Shown here: positions 31,733 through 43,019 of the stretch, one piece after another
Layout of the letters: each line of letters opens with the position of its first letter
Position numbering within the stretch: position 1 is the stretch's first letter
Origin: Isochrysis galbana
Lineage: Eukaryota; Haptophyta; Isochrysidales; Isochrysidaceae
Length of the DNA: 64,000 bases
Reading direction: 5' to 3'
Assembly (NCBI GenBank): GCA_018136815.1
Contig: JADDIW010000062.1
Coordinates: 1 to 64,000 of the forward strand
Program-made: the position numbers and the translations under genes
The notes under the pieces: model-generated
Database searches by the model: none
Seen by the model: only the letters and a program-made list of their open reading frames with translations
What the model was told of the DNA's origin: nothing

Positions 31733-34700
31733 ATGCCCTCTTCCCCGCTGTGCCTGGTGCTCCTAGCGCGCCTGTGCAGCGCAGCGGTGACAGGCGGCCA
31801 GCCAGGGCACACGGACAGCCCCGCCTTCCTCCCACACCTTGCGCAGAGCCACCGTTCTCGCGCAAACCCCTCAGAAGGCCCCCTTTCCCTCTCTCCCCCC
31901 ACCGCCCCCTTGCCCTCGGTGGCTTCCAACGCCTCTCACTCGCCCCCTGCGGCCTCCCGCGTGGGGGCGGGGAGCGAGGGCGAAGCAATAGTATCCTCCA
32001 ACTCCGTCTCGGGCTCGCATCACCTTGTACAGTCCTCAGGAGCCCCTCAGAGGCTCCACGAGGCTTCGTGGGCGTCTGCCGACACTCGGCAAGCGGCCTC
32101 CACCGAAGCTCTCCTATCCGGCTCGAGCTTGCGCGAGCCGCCACGCGATCTCACGACGCATCTGCGCGCGGCTTCACCTACTCTTTCGCCTCCCAATGCT
32201 CAATCAAGGCGCTTGGCCGACAGCTCTCACGTGACGTCAGACGCTCTGGAAGCCTTGCTGCGCTCGGCGGCTGCGGCGTCCCACACGAGCTCAGCAAGGA
32301 CAGAAGGCATGTCGCTGGGTGACCTGCTGCACGCTGCCTCCCTGTCCCACGTCGGAGTCGCTGCCTCCCCGTCCCACGTCGGAGTCGGCGGAGGCCTGGA
32401 GAACATCCTGCACGCCGCGGTGGGGCAGATACCAGCCGCCGCGCCGCTCGGCTCCAGAGGAGAGCAAGCTGCCTCGACTGCTGCGGGCGCCTCCGCCGCC
32501 GATCACGCAGAAGCAACGGGTCATACTGGGATCGCAAACATCGAGCACGTTCTTGCCGACGTAGCTCGCGCTGCTGCGGCGCACCCGGTTGCTGCGGCAT
32601 CAGCTGAGCACGCGCTCAGTGGCGCTGGGCAGCAGGTGGCGCACGTTGTGCCAAGCTTGTCGCAGGCTCGGGCCTCTTCCTCTCCCGCGTCTGGCGTCGA
32701 ACATACGCTGGATGCCCCCGCGCAGCACGCGGCGAGCTCCAACCACACTGGATTAGCAAACACGGAGCACGTGCTCGTTGGCATGGCGCACAGCACCCCG
32801 TCGCACTCTGCCACAACTGTGGACGCTGCCTCCGCGGCACAACACGCTCTCGATGGGGACAGTCAGCTTTCGGGCGCAGACGGCGCCCATCAAATGGCCA
32901 GTGTATTGCCTAGTGTCATGGCTGCTGTCAGGGATGCAGCACATTTGGCGCCTGCTCATCCCGCCGCCGCCGCTTCAGTGGCAGCAGTGCCTGCTAGCGG
33001 CAACGCCGCAAGCAGTGCCCGACACGACTTGTCGGGCATTTTCCACCAAGGTACCGCCGGCCACTATCTACAAAACTCCGGCGCGAAGTCGTCGCCGCCC
33101 CCTCCGCAATGTGCAAAGCGGTACGAGAACTGCCTTGACACACGGTGCTGCCAGAATGCCGAGGATAGCTGCTTCAAGTCAGCTTCCTCCGAGTACGCAC
33201 AGTGCAAACCACGCTTGCACACCGAGTGCACGCAGGATGTTTCCACCGCCACGGAAGGATGGCTGTGCCCCGGCTCGTGGGAAAGCTGCAATGCGCCTGG
33301 ACAGGAGTGCTGGGACTCCCGTTGCTGCGACACTCACCTCTTCCGTTGCGACAAGCGACCTGGATTGCCTCGCGCTCGCTGTCGGAAGAAGGAACTGACG
33401 TGCGCCTCATCGGTCGCGGACATCTCGCTCGAACCCTCGCAGGTCTGCTGTTGCCCGTGGTCGTGCGGCCACACGAGGATCCGGCGAGCCGGCCCGTTGT
33501 GCATGACCTAGCGGTGCACCCGATTGCTGCGGCCACCCCTTCATGGCCGAAGTCATGCGCCTGCGCCATCGGGCGGTGCGTCCGCCATACTACCATCTCA
33601 CTGTGTTCCTGACCGTGCTTTACCAGGCGGTCTGGGAGAACGAGGACGCGTGGCTCTGCGCTGGCCATTGGGACGCACCCCCTCCAGCACCGCCGCTTGC
33701 ACCACCAGCAAACACCCCGGTTCAGTGCAGCAGCAGGCTTCAAGATTGCGAACGGTCACAGTGCTGCGCCGACCCCAAGTATGGCTGTTTCAAGAGCAAG
33801 GTTACCGAGTTCTGGCAGTGCCGGCCGCTTGATACAGGTGCATCGCCTGAGGTCTAGTGTGCTGTCTGGGTCCAAGCCACAGTAGACATTGCCGAGGCCC
33901 GGCTGGGCTCCGCATACTTCTGGCCGGGCTGGGATATCCAACTTGCACCGCCCCCCAGCGCCGCCCCTAGCCGCTGCGAGCACTTGCGCCCGCGCGCCCG
34001 TAGTGAGGTACTCTCATGGCTGACGCGACCGTCTCTTGTGGGCGTCGCACACTTAGATTGCGGTGCCGACAATCCCCTTTCCGACTGGCTGTGCCCGTCC
34101 GAGCTCGACAAGTGCTCCGAAGCCCACGCGCCGTGCTACACCTCCAAGTGTTGTAAAGACTCGAGGTATGGCTGCTTCAAGCGGCCGTTCGAGCCCTTTG
34201 CCGCCTGTCTGCCCAAGGTGGAGGCGCTCCACAAATGCAACACGGGCATTGTCACCTCGCCGCACACGGCTGATTGGGTCTGCCCAGGCTCCTGGGAGAA
34301 GCCGGCGCGCGAAGGGGGCGAGTGCTCCGGTTCACATGAGTGCGAGCTGGAGTCGGAAGGATGCTTCCGCAAGAGAGACAAGCCTGGCGCCCAATGCCGC
34401 CCACGGCCCGTCTCGGATTGCGTCGACACGGAGACTTGGCTATGCCCTGGGTCGTGGAAACACTGTACGCGTGCATACGGGGATTGCTCCGCCACCAAGT
34501 GCTGTGGGGATGCGGGCTTCGGCTGCGCCCGCAAGGTGGGTTCGCAAGTCGCTCAATGCCTGCCTCATCCTCCCGGCGGCGAGGCGGCCTGTACTGACCA
34601 GCCCGAGTGGCTCTGTCCGCGTGCCTGGCTCCAATGCGAGGCAACGGATTTTGGCGATTGCCAAGACGAGAGATGCTGCGCCTCGCCTGGCTTTGCTTGT

Positions 34701-35435
34701 TACAAGAGCGCTATCGGAGGGCGCGCACAATGCCGCCCGATCTCCGAGGAGTGCGTGGACTCCGCGGACTGGATTTGCCCCAATAAGTGGGAGCACTGCG
34801 CCGCAGACTATGACGGTTGCCTCGACCCTCAGTGTTGCTCTACACCGGGCTTCTTGTGCAAGCGCAAGCCCCATGTCTACAGTCCCGAGATCGCTGTCTG
34901 CCGCCCTGACTCGAACGCCCAAAAGGGGCGCACCTGTGTTGATACGGACGACTGGCAATGTCCTGACTCGTGGCAGACGTGCTCGCGCGAGAATGAGGAC
35001 TGTGCGTTGACCCATTGCTGCCGTGACCCTGGCTACGCGTGCTACCGGACGGGCGCCAACGCTGATCAAGCTCGCTGCCTCAAGCGTGGGCAGTGCGACC
35101 AATTTATGGGCGGGCTGGCGGGTCACCCACTCTCCTGCACTATTCTAGGCGAGGACCACCCACCCTCACTCCCGCCACCGCCCGCGCCTCCCTCACCACC
35201 TCCGCTCCCGCCTGGAGCCGTCCGTGCCGCCGACGCGGAGCTGAAGGGTGAGCTGGCGTTCGCCGAAAAGGCCGCAATCGTGGGAGCGGGCGTTGGCCTA
35301 CTCATCGTGTTGGCATTGTTGTGCGTCATTGTTGCGCTTGGACGCTATGTTGCTGCTCGGGAGAAGAAATATGCTGGCATGATGAAGCTGCGCACAGAGA
35401 ATGTGAATGCGCAGGAGCTTGGCAGCGGCGCCTGA
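31733..35435 (+). CDS. Membrane-anchored protein with nine Cys-rich modules
   Basis: Exons 31733-33442, 33627-33837 and 34057-35435 give about 1,099 residues; the first donor could instead be 33412. The start MPSSPLCLVLLARLCSAAV is a signal peptide. Residues 30-460 are an Ala/Ser/His-rich region with degenerate repeats (HTGIANIEHVLADVARA, HTGLANTEHVLVGMAHS). Nine ~45-residue modules follow with the plan W-x-CP-x2-W-x2-C, DC, CC, GC/AC, A-x-C. The fifth module has lost the CC pair. A Pro-rich stalk, one membrane helix (GAGVGLLIVLALLCVIVALG) and a short basic tail end the protein. The modules are probably disulfide-bonded extracellular domains, perhaps binding wall or scale polysaccharide; this is inference. 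Topology is type I. Confidence 0.85.
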
Positions 35436-36301
35436 CCGAGGATCAGCCCTTTTGCCTCAGCATGTGCGATTGGAGTGACGTGTGATGTGTTTGTCGTTGC
35501 TTGTGCAATCTATGTGAGCACTGAGCGGTGGCGGAGGAGATGGCCTGCGGAGGTGGTTGGCCGCGAGACCTCTGCTGCGCCATCATTGCGGTCGATGTCC
35601 TTCTAGCTCTGGGGTGTTGAGTGGGTGGTTGCTAGAGATCGGTTGAGGAGCCTTTTGTTGGGTCTCCGCTGTCTGATTTCGGCTTTTGCTAGGACAAGTG
35701 GATTCCGCCACATGTTATTTCTTGCGCATACACCACGGTGGGCACACCATGTGGGTTTGTGTACATGAGTGGGGTTGTGACGAGTGAGGTGGCAATGGAG
35801 TGAATGTGTCTGTGGGTGGGTGAGCTGCTTGTGGCTGTGTTGGGGCTTGGGCAATGTGGTGCGTGGAGGGAGAGGGAGAGGGAGAGCGAGATGGTGGTGA
35901 AGAGGCGGTTTCATGGGTCCTATTACATGGCGTGAGAGCGGGGTCGGAGGGCATGACAGCAAGCGGAACGAGGTAGAGCACACGAGGGACAGACACGGAG
36001 GGGGTGCTTCCGAGCGCGAGCGCGCCAGAAACAAAAAGAGGGACAAGAGAGGAGAACAACGGCCCGGGGCGGAAAGAACAGGGGAAACTCTATCTAGGAA
36101 CAGGGGAAAGATGGAAAGACTAATGGAACGAGGGGGGGACCGGGCGTCGGAGGGGCGAAGCGAGGAGCGAGTGCACGGGACTCCGAGCCTCGTCGGCCAA
36201 GGAAACAAAGGGAACCGCTGGGGTTGCACGGGAGGAGAGGAAGGAAGGGATCCCGGCTGGAGCTGCATGCGAAGGAACCGGGGAAGGGGGGCGGGAGGAG
36301 A

Positions 36302-36389
36302 GACACGCTCTAAGAATAGAGTGTGTCGGAGACGGTGGAGACGCTCCCCCTTGCATGCGAGGGGGCACGTTCTAAGAATAGAGCGTGCC
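36302..36389. repeat. Three-hairpin cluster with shared loop
   Basis: Hairpin 1 (36302-36327) and hairpin 3 (36364-36389) each have 11-bp stems and the same AGAA loop, and share the core TCTAAGAATAGA. Each contains one G-T wobble at a different stem position, so base changes preserve pairing. Between them, CCCCCTTGC/GCGAGGGGG (36346-36365) forms a third stem, overlapping hairpin 3 by two bases. Confidence 0.7.
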
Positions 36390-36401
36390 GTATGTGTGGG
36401 A

Positions 36402-36590
36402 TTGACGGATCGAGCATGACCACTGGCCACTGGCTCGATATGCGATGATTCGGAAGGGAAACGATCGGCGGGAGGCGCGGCAAAGGTGGCCGGGAGTGAT
36501 GGAATGACGGGCTGGACCACCTCCTCAGCAGAGAAAGGCGGGAGGACGGGCTTGGGCGAGGGCGAGCGCGACGACGGAGCGGACATGGCT
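36402..36590 (-). repeat. Dispersed repeat copy B
   Basis: The minus strand encodes PKPVLPPFSAEEVVQPVI and then PPADRFPSESSH. The first block recurs at 49597-49650 (plus) and the second at 12836-12903 (plus). A 7-base insertion separates it from copy A. Confidence 0.65.
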
Positions 36591-37395
36591 GGGCGGATCG
36601 GGAGTGATAGGCTGAGGCTGAGTGAGGGAGTGGAGAGGCTTGGTATTCAAGTAGTGTTGAGAACGAGGGAAGAGAACGGGAACGAGAACGAGAACGAGAG
36701 CGACGAACGAAGAACGACAGACGACAGACGGTTAGAGTCCGATGGACCGACGAGATGACACCACACTCATGTCAACGCTCTCCACACTAACGTATGCTTA
36801 TCACGGAACGCATAGGAACCTGCTCACAGGGCGCGGCGGATTCTGCTCATTCAGTGTCCTGGCTGGCCCGGACACCGGGCTGATGGCGAAGAAAGCTTTC
36901 GCAGTGCGCCCGGGCGCACGCCTAACTCGGGCGGTCCGGGACCCCTCCGTTGGCGCGCTAGCGAGGGAGCGAGGGACGCGAGGGGGCGATTTGCGATGAG
37001 GCGGCGGCGGGCATGGGGGGCAGTAGGAGGCGCTCCTGGCAGCCTACGCGCATGGCTGTGGCTGGCCGAGGCACGCTGCGCCGGGGACGCGTCGATTAGC
37101 GGCCCGACGCTCGCCCGCGCTCGCGTCGGACGTCGGCCCTCCGCGATGGTGATTTCTGGCCAATTTGCAATTTGCGCGTTTTCTGGTTACGCATCGCTGT
37201 GGCTGTGGGGGCTACTGTGGGGGGTCTAGGGCCCAAAAGGCACCGGATATGTGCTAGTTACACCTATCCGGTCACCATATCCAAAAATCTCGTAATGAAT
37301 CCTCAATCTTGACTTGGTCAATTTTCACCCTTATTAGAAGTTAAAATAGCTGTTTGACCGCCCTATAGCTACAGTACACATATACACTAAATACA

Positions 37396-37500
37396 TCTGT
37401 ATTTGGCTGTATTTGAAGCGCGTCCTGGGTTGTAGGCCTCGAATGTATTTGAACTGTATTTGGTCGGAGTCCACCTACCTTTGTGTTTGGCTGTATTTGG
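37396..37500 (+). repeat. GTATTTG short repeats
   Basis: The word CTGTATTTG or GTATTTG occurs about six times at irregular spacing upstream of the PP2C gene. Confidence 0.5.
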
Positions 37501-37508
37501 AGGCCCCG

Positions 37509-37530
37509 AGCACCGTCTTTCCCATCTAGG
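37509..37530 (+). promoter_or_regulatory. Second copy of the 22-base shared motif
   Basis: This is an exact match to 31135-31156, here 143 bases before the predicted ATG of the PP2C gene. Confidence 0.4.
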
Positions 37531-37672
37531 ATAGCTTCTCTCTCCCCCATCTCCCCCCCCCCCCGGGGGGTTGTGGGGTTTTTTTTTTCTGGCGGCCCCC
37601 CTGGCACGGGGGCTTCTCACCCCCTCCCGAGTTTTGTTTTTTCTTCCCTTCGGCTCGGGGGGGGGGCGCGGG

Positions 37673-40600
37673 ATGGCGTCTCGCGGCGGCGGCGGTGGAC
37701 CGGCTGGGGGCTCTGGGGGCCCTGGGGGCGACGCGGGACGTGCCAACGGCGGGGGTGGGGCTGGGGCTGCTCGTGAGCGTGCGCTCGAGAGAGAGAGGGG
37801 AGGGCGGAGGGAGACAGCCAGAGGAAGAGAGAGAGAGAGAGAGGCAGTCGGGGAAGGAGAGAGAGAGAGGGGGAGGGAGGGAGCGAGCGAGGCCGAGGGA
37901 AGGAGGGCGGGCGGGCGGGGCAGGGGTCTCGCGCGCGGCACAGACCGCAGGCCTAGGCCGGCCCGAGGAGGAGGCAGGGGAGGAGAGCGCGCTGGCGAGA
38001 AGCAGGCGGCAGGAAAGCCTCTCTCCACTGCTCCTCTCTCTCCCGCCGCTCCTCTCCCTCCCACACCTCTCTCTGCGACGCCAGCCGCTCCCTTCTCGCC
38101 CGATCCGACGGCGAGCGACACACTCCGCAAGATGCTTGGGCTAGAGCGCGCCGATCACGCCACCGTGCCCACGGCTCCACAGCCACTCCGGGCGGGCAAG
38201 GACACAGAAGCGCAGAAGGCAAACTCACAGGACGACGGCGATGCCGACCGCGCTGGCGGCACCAGACCTGCACGGACGCTCCCGGGCTCACCGCTTGTCA
38301 ACGGTGGGCAAGCGCCGCGCAATAAGACGCCGAGCTTGCCAGCCCCCGCTGCGCCAAATGCAGTGGACGTCGCAGAGGGGCGGCGTGTGGCCAAAGTGAT
38401 GCGTGGCGCCCGGTCCGCTCGGCCCATTAGCGCCGATTCTGGAGCCTGCATCGAAAGCACGGATAAGGACGAAGGCGCAATGGGTGCCGAACGACCTGCG
38501 GCAGCCAGCGGCGCCCGCGGTAGCGGGCGCGCAGTCGGGCCCGCGGCAAGGGGCAGAGGATATGCGCTCCGGGCCTCAGTGTCAGGAGGGCGCATAAGCG
38601 CAAATGAGCGGCAGCGTAGTAAGCCAAGCGGCGCTGTAGAGCAAGGCGTCAAGAGTGTGGCAAGTCGGCGCCGGGGCAAGGGCAGTGGGCCCGAGGATGG
38701 CAGGCGAAGCGGAGATGGTAGGCGAGGCCGAGAAAAGGGCAATTTCGGCAAGGAAGGGCCCGGCAGCGCTGGCAGCGACGGGAAGGGCAGCCAAGCGATG
38801 GCGAGCGGCGCCAATCACGCCGCATACTCCACGGAGGCAGCGGACGACCCGGAGGAGGGCGTGCGGCCGGCAGAGACTGAGGTCGAGGTGGTTGAAAGGA
38901 TGGCGGCGGAAGCGGCGCAGGCAGCAGAGGCGGAGGCCGCTCGGGCTGCGGAGGTGGCTGCTGCGGAAGCCGCTCGGGCGGCGGCAGCCGAGGAGGAAAT
39001 GCTACGCGCTAGGGTGGAGGCTGAGGCCGCCGCCATGGCGCGCGTCGCAGCGGCCAGGCAGCGTGTGAAGGCGGCAGGGACCGCCTTTGCTCTGCTCGGT
39101 GGCTCGGAGGACGAAGCATCTTCGTCAGAAGAGGAGGCGAACGGCAGTGATGCCGAGGCGCGTGCTGACCCCGACGAGGACACACGAGTGGCCACGGGCC
39201 GTGGCAATGGTAAGAACGAGAGCACTCGTCGGGACTCGCCGCAGGCTCCCGTTGCTAAAGGGAAGACAAGGAAGGGCCGCCGCCCTTCAAACAAGCGCCC
39301 AGGAGACCAGACATCCCATCGCCGCGACGCAGCCGGCGGGAGTGTTAGTGCGGTAGCCATCGTAGCAGATGGCTCCGATGCGGACAGCGATGGTGACGAT
39401 GCGGCCGGCTCGCAAAAGGCGATGGAGACAGCTGCGCTGCCCCCGGTGCGAGTGCCCCAGCCCCGCGTCGCTCAGCCCCCACATCACGAAGACGACCAAA
39501 CTGCCCTCGTGGGTGCTACGAATATGTGAAGGGACCGCCTAGCCTCGTAGACGCGACGTCCACCCACACATCCCGTCACGCCCCGGTGCCCGCCCGCGTC
39601 TCCTTGCCGCACCTATCCGCCTTTCTTTGCACTTCGTAGGTGTTTTGGGGCTCTGAGGAGTCGGACCTGGCTGAGCGATGTGCGATCACTTTCACCACGG
39701 CCGTATTTTCTAAGCAGGGCACTCACAAGTCGCACGCCAATGAAGACCGCTACGCAATCAGGAGAGCTGCCGAGCCGCCCGACCCCACTCCCCACCCCAC
39801 CCCACCTCTCATGGTTAGGGCACGAGCCCTCCTCGCGCTGTTATCCTCGGCTGCGCAGCTGATCCACAAACAGTGCTGACTGCCCTCGTCCCTTCTCCAA
39901 ATGTAGGCCAAACGTCAACGATGACCTGGCTTCGCATCTTATCGTCGAAAGCACGGATGCCCCTCCAGTCCCCGAGGGCGCCGTACCTCCGCGCAACGCC
40001 TTCTTTGGCGTTTACGACGGGCATGGGGGATCCGACTGCGCGAATCTCGCCGCCGGGCGCATTCACATGCTGCTTGCTGAAGACCCGGTGCGTGCTCGCT
40101 CGCTGCTTGCAGGCGAGACCAACGGGGAGAGAGTTGCGGTGGACCGATGCGCATCCATCTCGTTTGACCATCGCCACTGATGGCCTCTCACGCGCCCTCG
40201 TGCTTTGCAGGTCCTGTGGCGCTTCGAGCCTCTCTCGGCACTCGCTGCATCGTTCGCGCTGGCCGAGCAGGAGATGAGAGACAACTATGCGAAAAGTGGT
40301 GATCGCAGGTGCGCTCGCGCAACGCCCAGCCATGCCCTTGCAGCTATCCGGATGAACGGCTGAGAGACAGCTTGTCTTCTTGAGCGTGTCCATGCGCCAT
40401 CTGAGTTGCGCAAATCCGAAATGGGTTGGCCTGTCATCGCAGCGGCACGTGTGCCCTTGCCGCTTTGCTGCGTGGCTCGCGGCTTCACATCTCGTGGGTG
40501 GGCGATTGCCGGGCTGTGCTCATCTCAGACGAGGCGACGTTCACGCAGCTAACGGTTGACCAGCGGTCTACCGACTCGGAGGAGCAAAAGAGGATCAAGG

Positions 40601-41711
40601 CGGTGGGCGGAGAGGTGATATGGTCCCTTCACCTCCAACCACTCGCCTCCACCACCATGCCACTTAGCCTCCCGCCCATCCATGCGGAGTGCCCATTCAC
40701 GAATCGCGCTCTCATCCACTGCCACGCCATTGCTTGTTCCACGCTCCGTCGGGGGCGGGGGGAAGGATCTCTTCCCAAATGCCGCCGGCGTCCACCTACA
40801 TGCCGTGTGCGTCGCCGCCGCGTGTGTTGTGCGTGGAACTGCATCGCGTCCTTATTCTTATGTGTCGACCCACGTGCTCCACAGATCATCGACGGGCGCG
40901 TGTGGGGGGCACTCATACCCTCAAGGACCCTTGGAGATTTCCCTTGGAAGGTGATACCAAAGGCCGCCGATAGAGCACGCCCGCGCGACTAGCCGCGAGC
41001 CGCGCAAGGGGTGAGGACGCGCGACAAGAGGGCAAGGGCACTCGCACGCGCTCGCGCTCGAGGCGTTCGTGCAAGGCGTGACACTTGCCTTGCGCCGTCA
41101 AAGCACGAGCATGTGCAACCACCCCGAATGTTGGGTGGCAGCGAGCGGCACGAGCTGCGCGCGCGTGTTCGAGCTCCTATTGACACGGGCGCGTCACCCG
41201 TTAGGACCGCGATGGCGGGAAGGCGCTCACCTCCGAGCCTGCGACGGTCTCGATCGAGATCACTCCGTCGCACAAATATCTAGTGATCGGTACGGACGCG
41301 CGCGCACCTAATGCTGTACCACTCATCTGCCGTGGCTCATTCGCCCGCTGCCTTGTTGCTATGCACTACAGTACCGCGCATATCATCCGCTGAATCATTC
41401 CTCCCTCACCCCCCTGCCGATGGCAGGATCCGATGGGCTTTTCGATGTGCTAACCAATAAGACCATCGCCAAACTGATTGGGCGCATGAATTCGGGAGCC
41501 CAGAAGGCGAGTGATCCCTAACAACCCCTCCCCCCTTTACTGCTCCCCCGGGTTGGACGTGCTGCGCTCATCACATCTTGATCTGGTTGTTGAGTTCTAC
41601 ACGATGTCTCCGTGGCTGCCACAGGCTTGCAACGAGTTGGTCAAAGAAGTGAAGAAGCGTCCGGGTACAGACGATACTACGGTGATTGTGATCCACTTTG
41701 AAGCGCCATGA
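37673..41711 (+). CDS. PP2C-family protein phosphatase with long N-terminal extension
   Basis: Exons 37673-39508, 39640-39761, 39907-40087, 40211-40308, 40443-40614, 40885-40950, 41205-41289, 41427-41506, 41625-41711 give about 908 residues. Residues 1-612 are a Gly-rich start, then Arg/Glu and Ala/Glu-rich low-complexity sequence with a probable coiled coil near 400-480. The catalytic domain has the PP2C metal-ligand series: Glu647-Asp648 (HANEDRY), Asp690 (FFGVYDGHGG), SDGLFD near 855 and Asp896-Asp897 (DDTTVIV), plus SRTLGDF and WVGDCRAVL. It should dephosphorylate Ser/Thr with Mn/Mg. The second intron is uncertain: phase demands a donor AG-GAGAGC (GA-AG) or a weak GT at 39840. The seventh internal intron is GC-AG. 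The N-terminal extension is joined because the catalytic exon has no start and the phases agree. Confidence 0.87.
41507..41624 (+). other. GC-AG intron in the PP2C gene
   Basis: The donor is AAG-GCGAGT and the acceptor GCCACAG. Joining gives NSGAQK then ACNELVKEV in frame. Using the GT four bases on shifts the frame. Confidence 0.85.
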
Positions 41712-42187
41712 ACCGTCCACGAGCACATTCAATGACACTTCTTCCGGCCGAAGCGACGGCGATGCCGCCCCGAGCGCATCCGCACTTGCGGTCAGGGCGA
41801 GCTCAATTTAGTAGCGGCACCAAAGTTGAGAGGCATGGCGAGATAAGAGGGGCATGTGCCGAAGTCCAGATCGGCGAATCCTGCAGAGGCCATTAGAATG
41901 CGAAGTTACGTAGGGCCCGGCAACACAGCATAGCGCTCGGAATCGCTCTTCATTAGGAGCCGCAGACAAGCGACGGGCATCGCTTGCTGCCGCCAGCCCT
42001 ACATGGGTAACTGCATCTCATACCATGCCTTGTCCACGTTGATATTCGTTGGTAAATTGCGTGATATTGTGCGTTGTGCGTTGAAATCTTGCCTGTCTAC
42101 CACGCCTACTCAAGATGAATGATAGAAACCCAAATGTTTGTGCGTTGTGCGAGTGCGCTTGGCAGTGGCCGAGCGCTGACGCCCTTG
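41712..42187. other. Downstream of PP2C, no gene seen
   Basis: Mixed-composition sequence with no supported ORF; it includes the probable 3' end of the phosphatase transcript. Confidence 0.4.
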
Positions 42188-42260
42188 TGTTGTATTCAAG
42201 CCATTACTGCTTTTTGCTTTTTGGCATGAATATTCGCAATTACCAGCACGAGTCTTCTAC
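42188..42260 (+). repeat. Gypsy LTR start fragment
   Basis: TGTTGTATTCAAGCC followed by TTTTTGGCATGAATATTCG and GCACGAGTCTTC matches the beginnings of the LTRs at 10273 and 12740. Similarity fades after about 70 bases. Confidence 0.55.
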
Positions 42261-42295
42261 GCTCTACGCCACAGAGTGTTTTCTGAGAGGCTGCG

Positions 42296-42660
42296 ACCTC
42301 AAGAAGGTGCAACTCGAGGTTCCTTTTTTTTTTACACCCTTTTCATCTATTTTGGTATATAATTATCGTTGACCCTCAACTTGGAACTTGGACGGTCGGG
42401 CCACCTGCCCACTCGATGTCGCATTCGCGAATCGACACTCGTTAGGCTTCTCTTCGTCGTTCGGTATTTATCGTTATAATTCTCTGCTCTCGTTCTCGTT
42501 CTCGGTCAAAAACTTCGCGTGGACGCCTACTCACCTCATTTCAGTACATGAGCCACGTTGCCCCTCAAACTTTGATGGTCAGAGGAGTGAGAGTGGCAAG
42601 CGTATCCTCGTTTTTGCACAAACTCGCTTCTTCCACCTATTGGTTTGACGGGTCGAGGCG
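42296..42660. repeat. Inverted copy of the 30950-31020 repeat plus flank
   Basis: GAAGGTGCAACTCGAGGTTCC followed by a T run, CTATTTTGGTATATAATT and GACCCTCAACTTGGA mirrors the block at 30950-31020. The rest is an AT-richer sequence with no gene. Confidence 0.5.
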
Positions 42661-43019
42661 CATTCCGTACACCATATCAATATTCGATGATCGGGCTTCT
42701 TATAAATAACTTATAAACGAGTTGGGGGGTCAATTTGCCACCATGCCCGCCCGTGTTAAGGAATAAGGAATGCAACCATGAACGTCAGTTTGAAGACCGC
42801 CCATGACCACCCTTGCACGCCCCGTCTATTTTCATATAAGCGCCGTTTATTGGTAGACATTGAACATTGGGGGTTCTCCTACTAAAATAGAAATAGACGG
42901 AAGGGGGGACTTGAGCATCACTTCAGAGAGGGTGTCTCCGCTCGGGTTGAAGAATGCAACAATGAACGTCAGTTTGAAACAAAATGAAAGACAGTCAGTT
43001 GGGGTTTGAAAGACTGTAT
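42661..43019. repeat. Direct repeats flanking the minisatellite
   Basis: GAATGCAAC-x-ATGAACGTCAGTTTGAA occurs at about 42767-42795 and again at 42951-42979. The second copy lies immediately before the 22-bp minisatellite. No gene is seen. Confidence 0.55.

Larger units (their letters stand above)
35436..37672. other. Repeat-rich intergenic region
   Basis: No host gene is supported. A 327-codon minus-strand frame (35603-36586) exists but is Pro/Ser/Leu-rich and overlaps hairpins and dispersed repeats. The region holds a GA-rich block (35870-36060), the three-hairpin cluster, dispersed repeat copy B and GTATTTG repeats. The last ~150 bases are C/G/T homopolymer-rich and are probably the PP2C promoter or leader. 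Confidence 0.5.

Noticed and set aside
35603-36586. 327-codon minus-strand ORF
   Set aside because: Pro/Ser/Leu low complexity that overlaps hairpins and dispersed repeats; only two short peptide blocks are shared with other copies.
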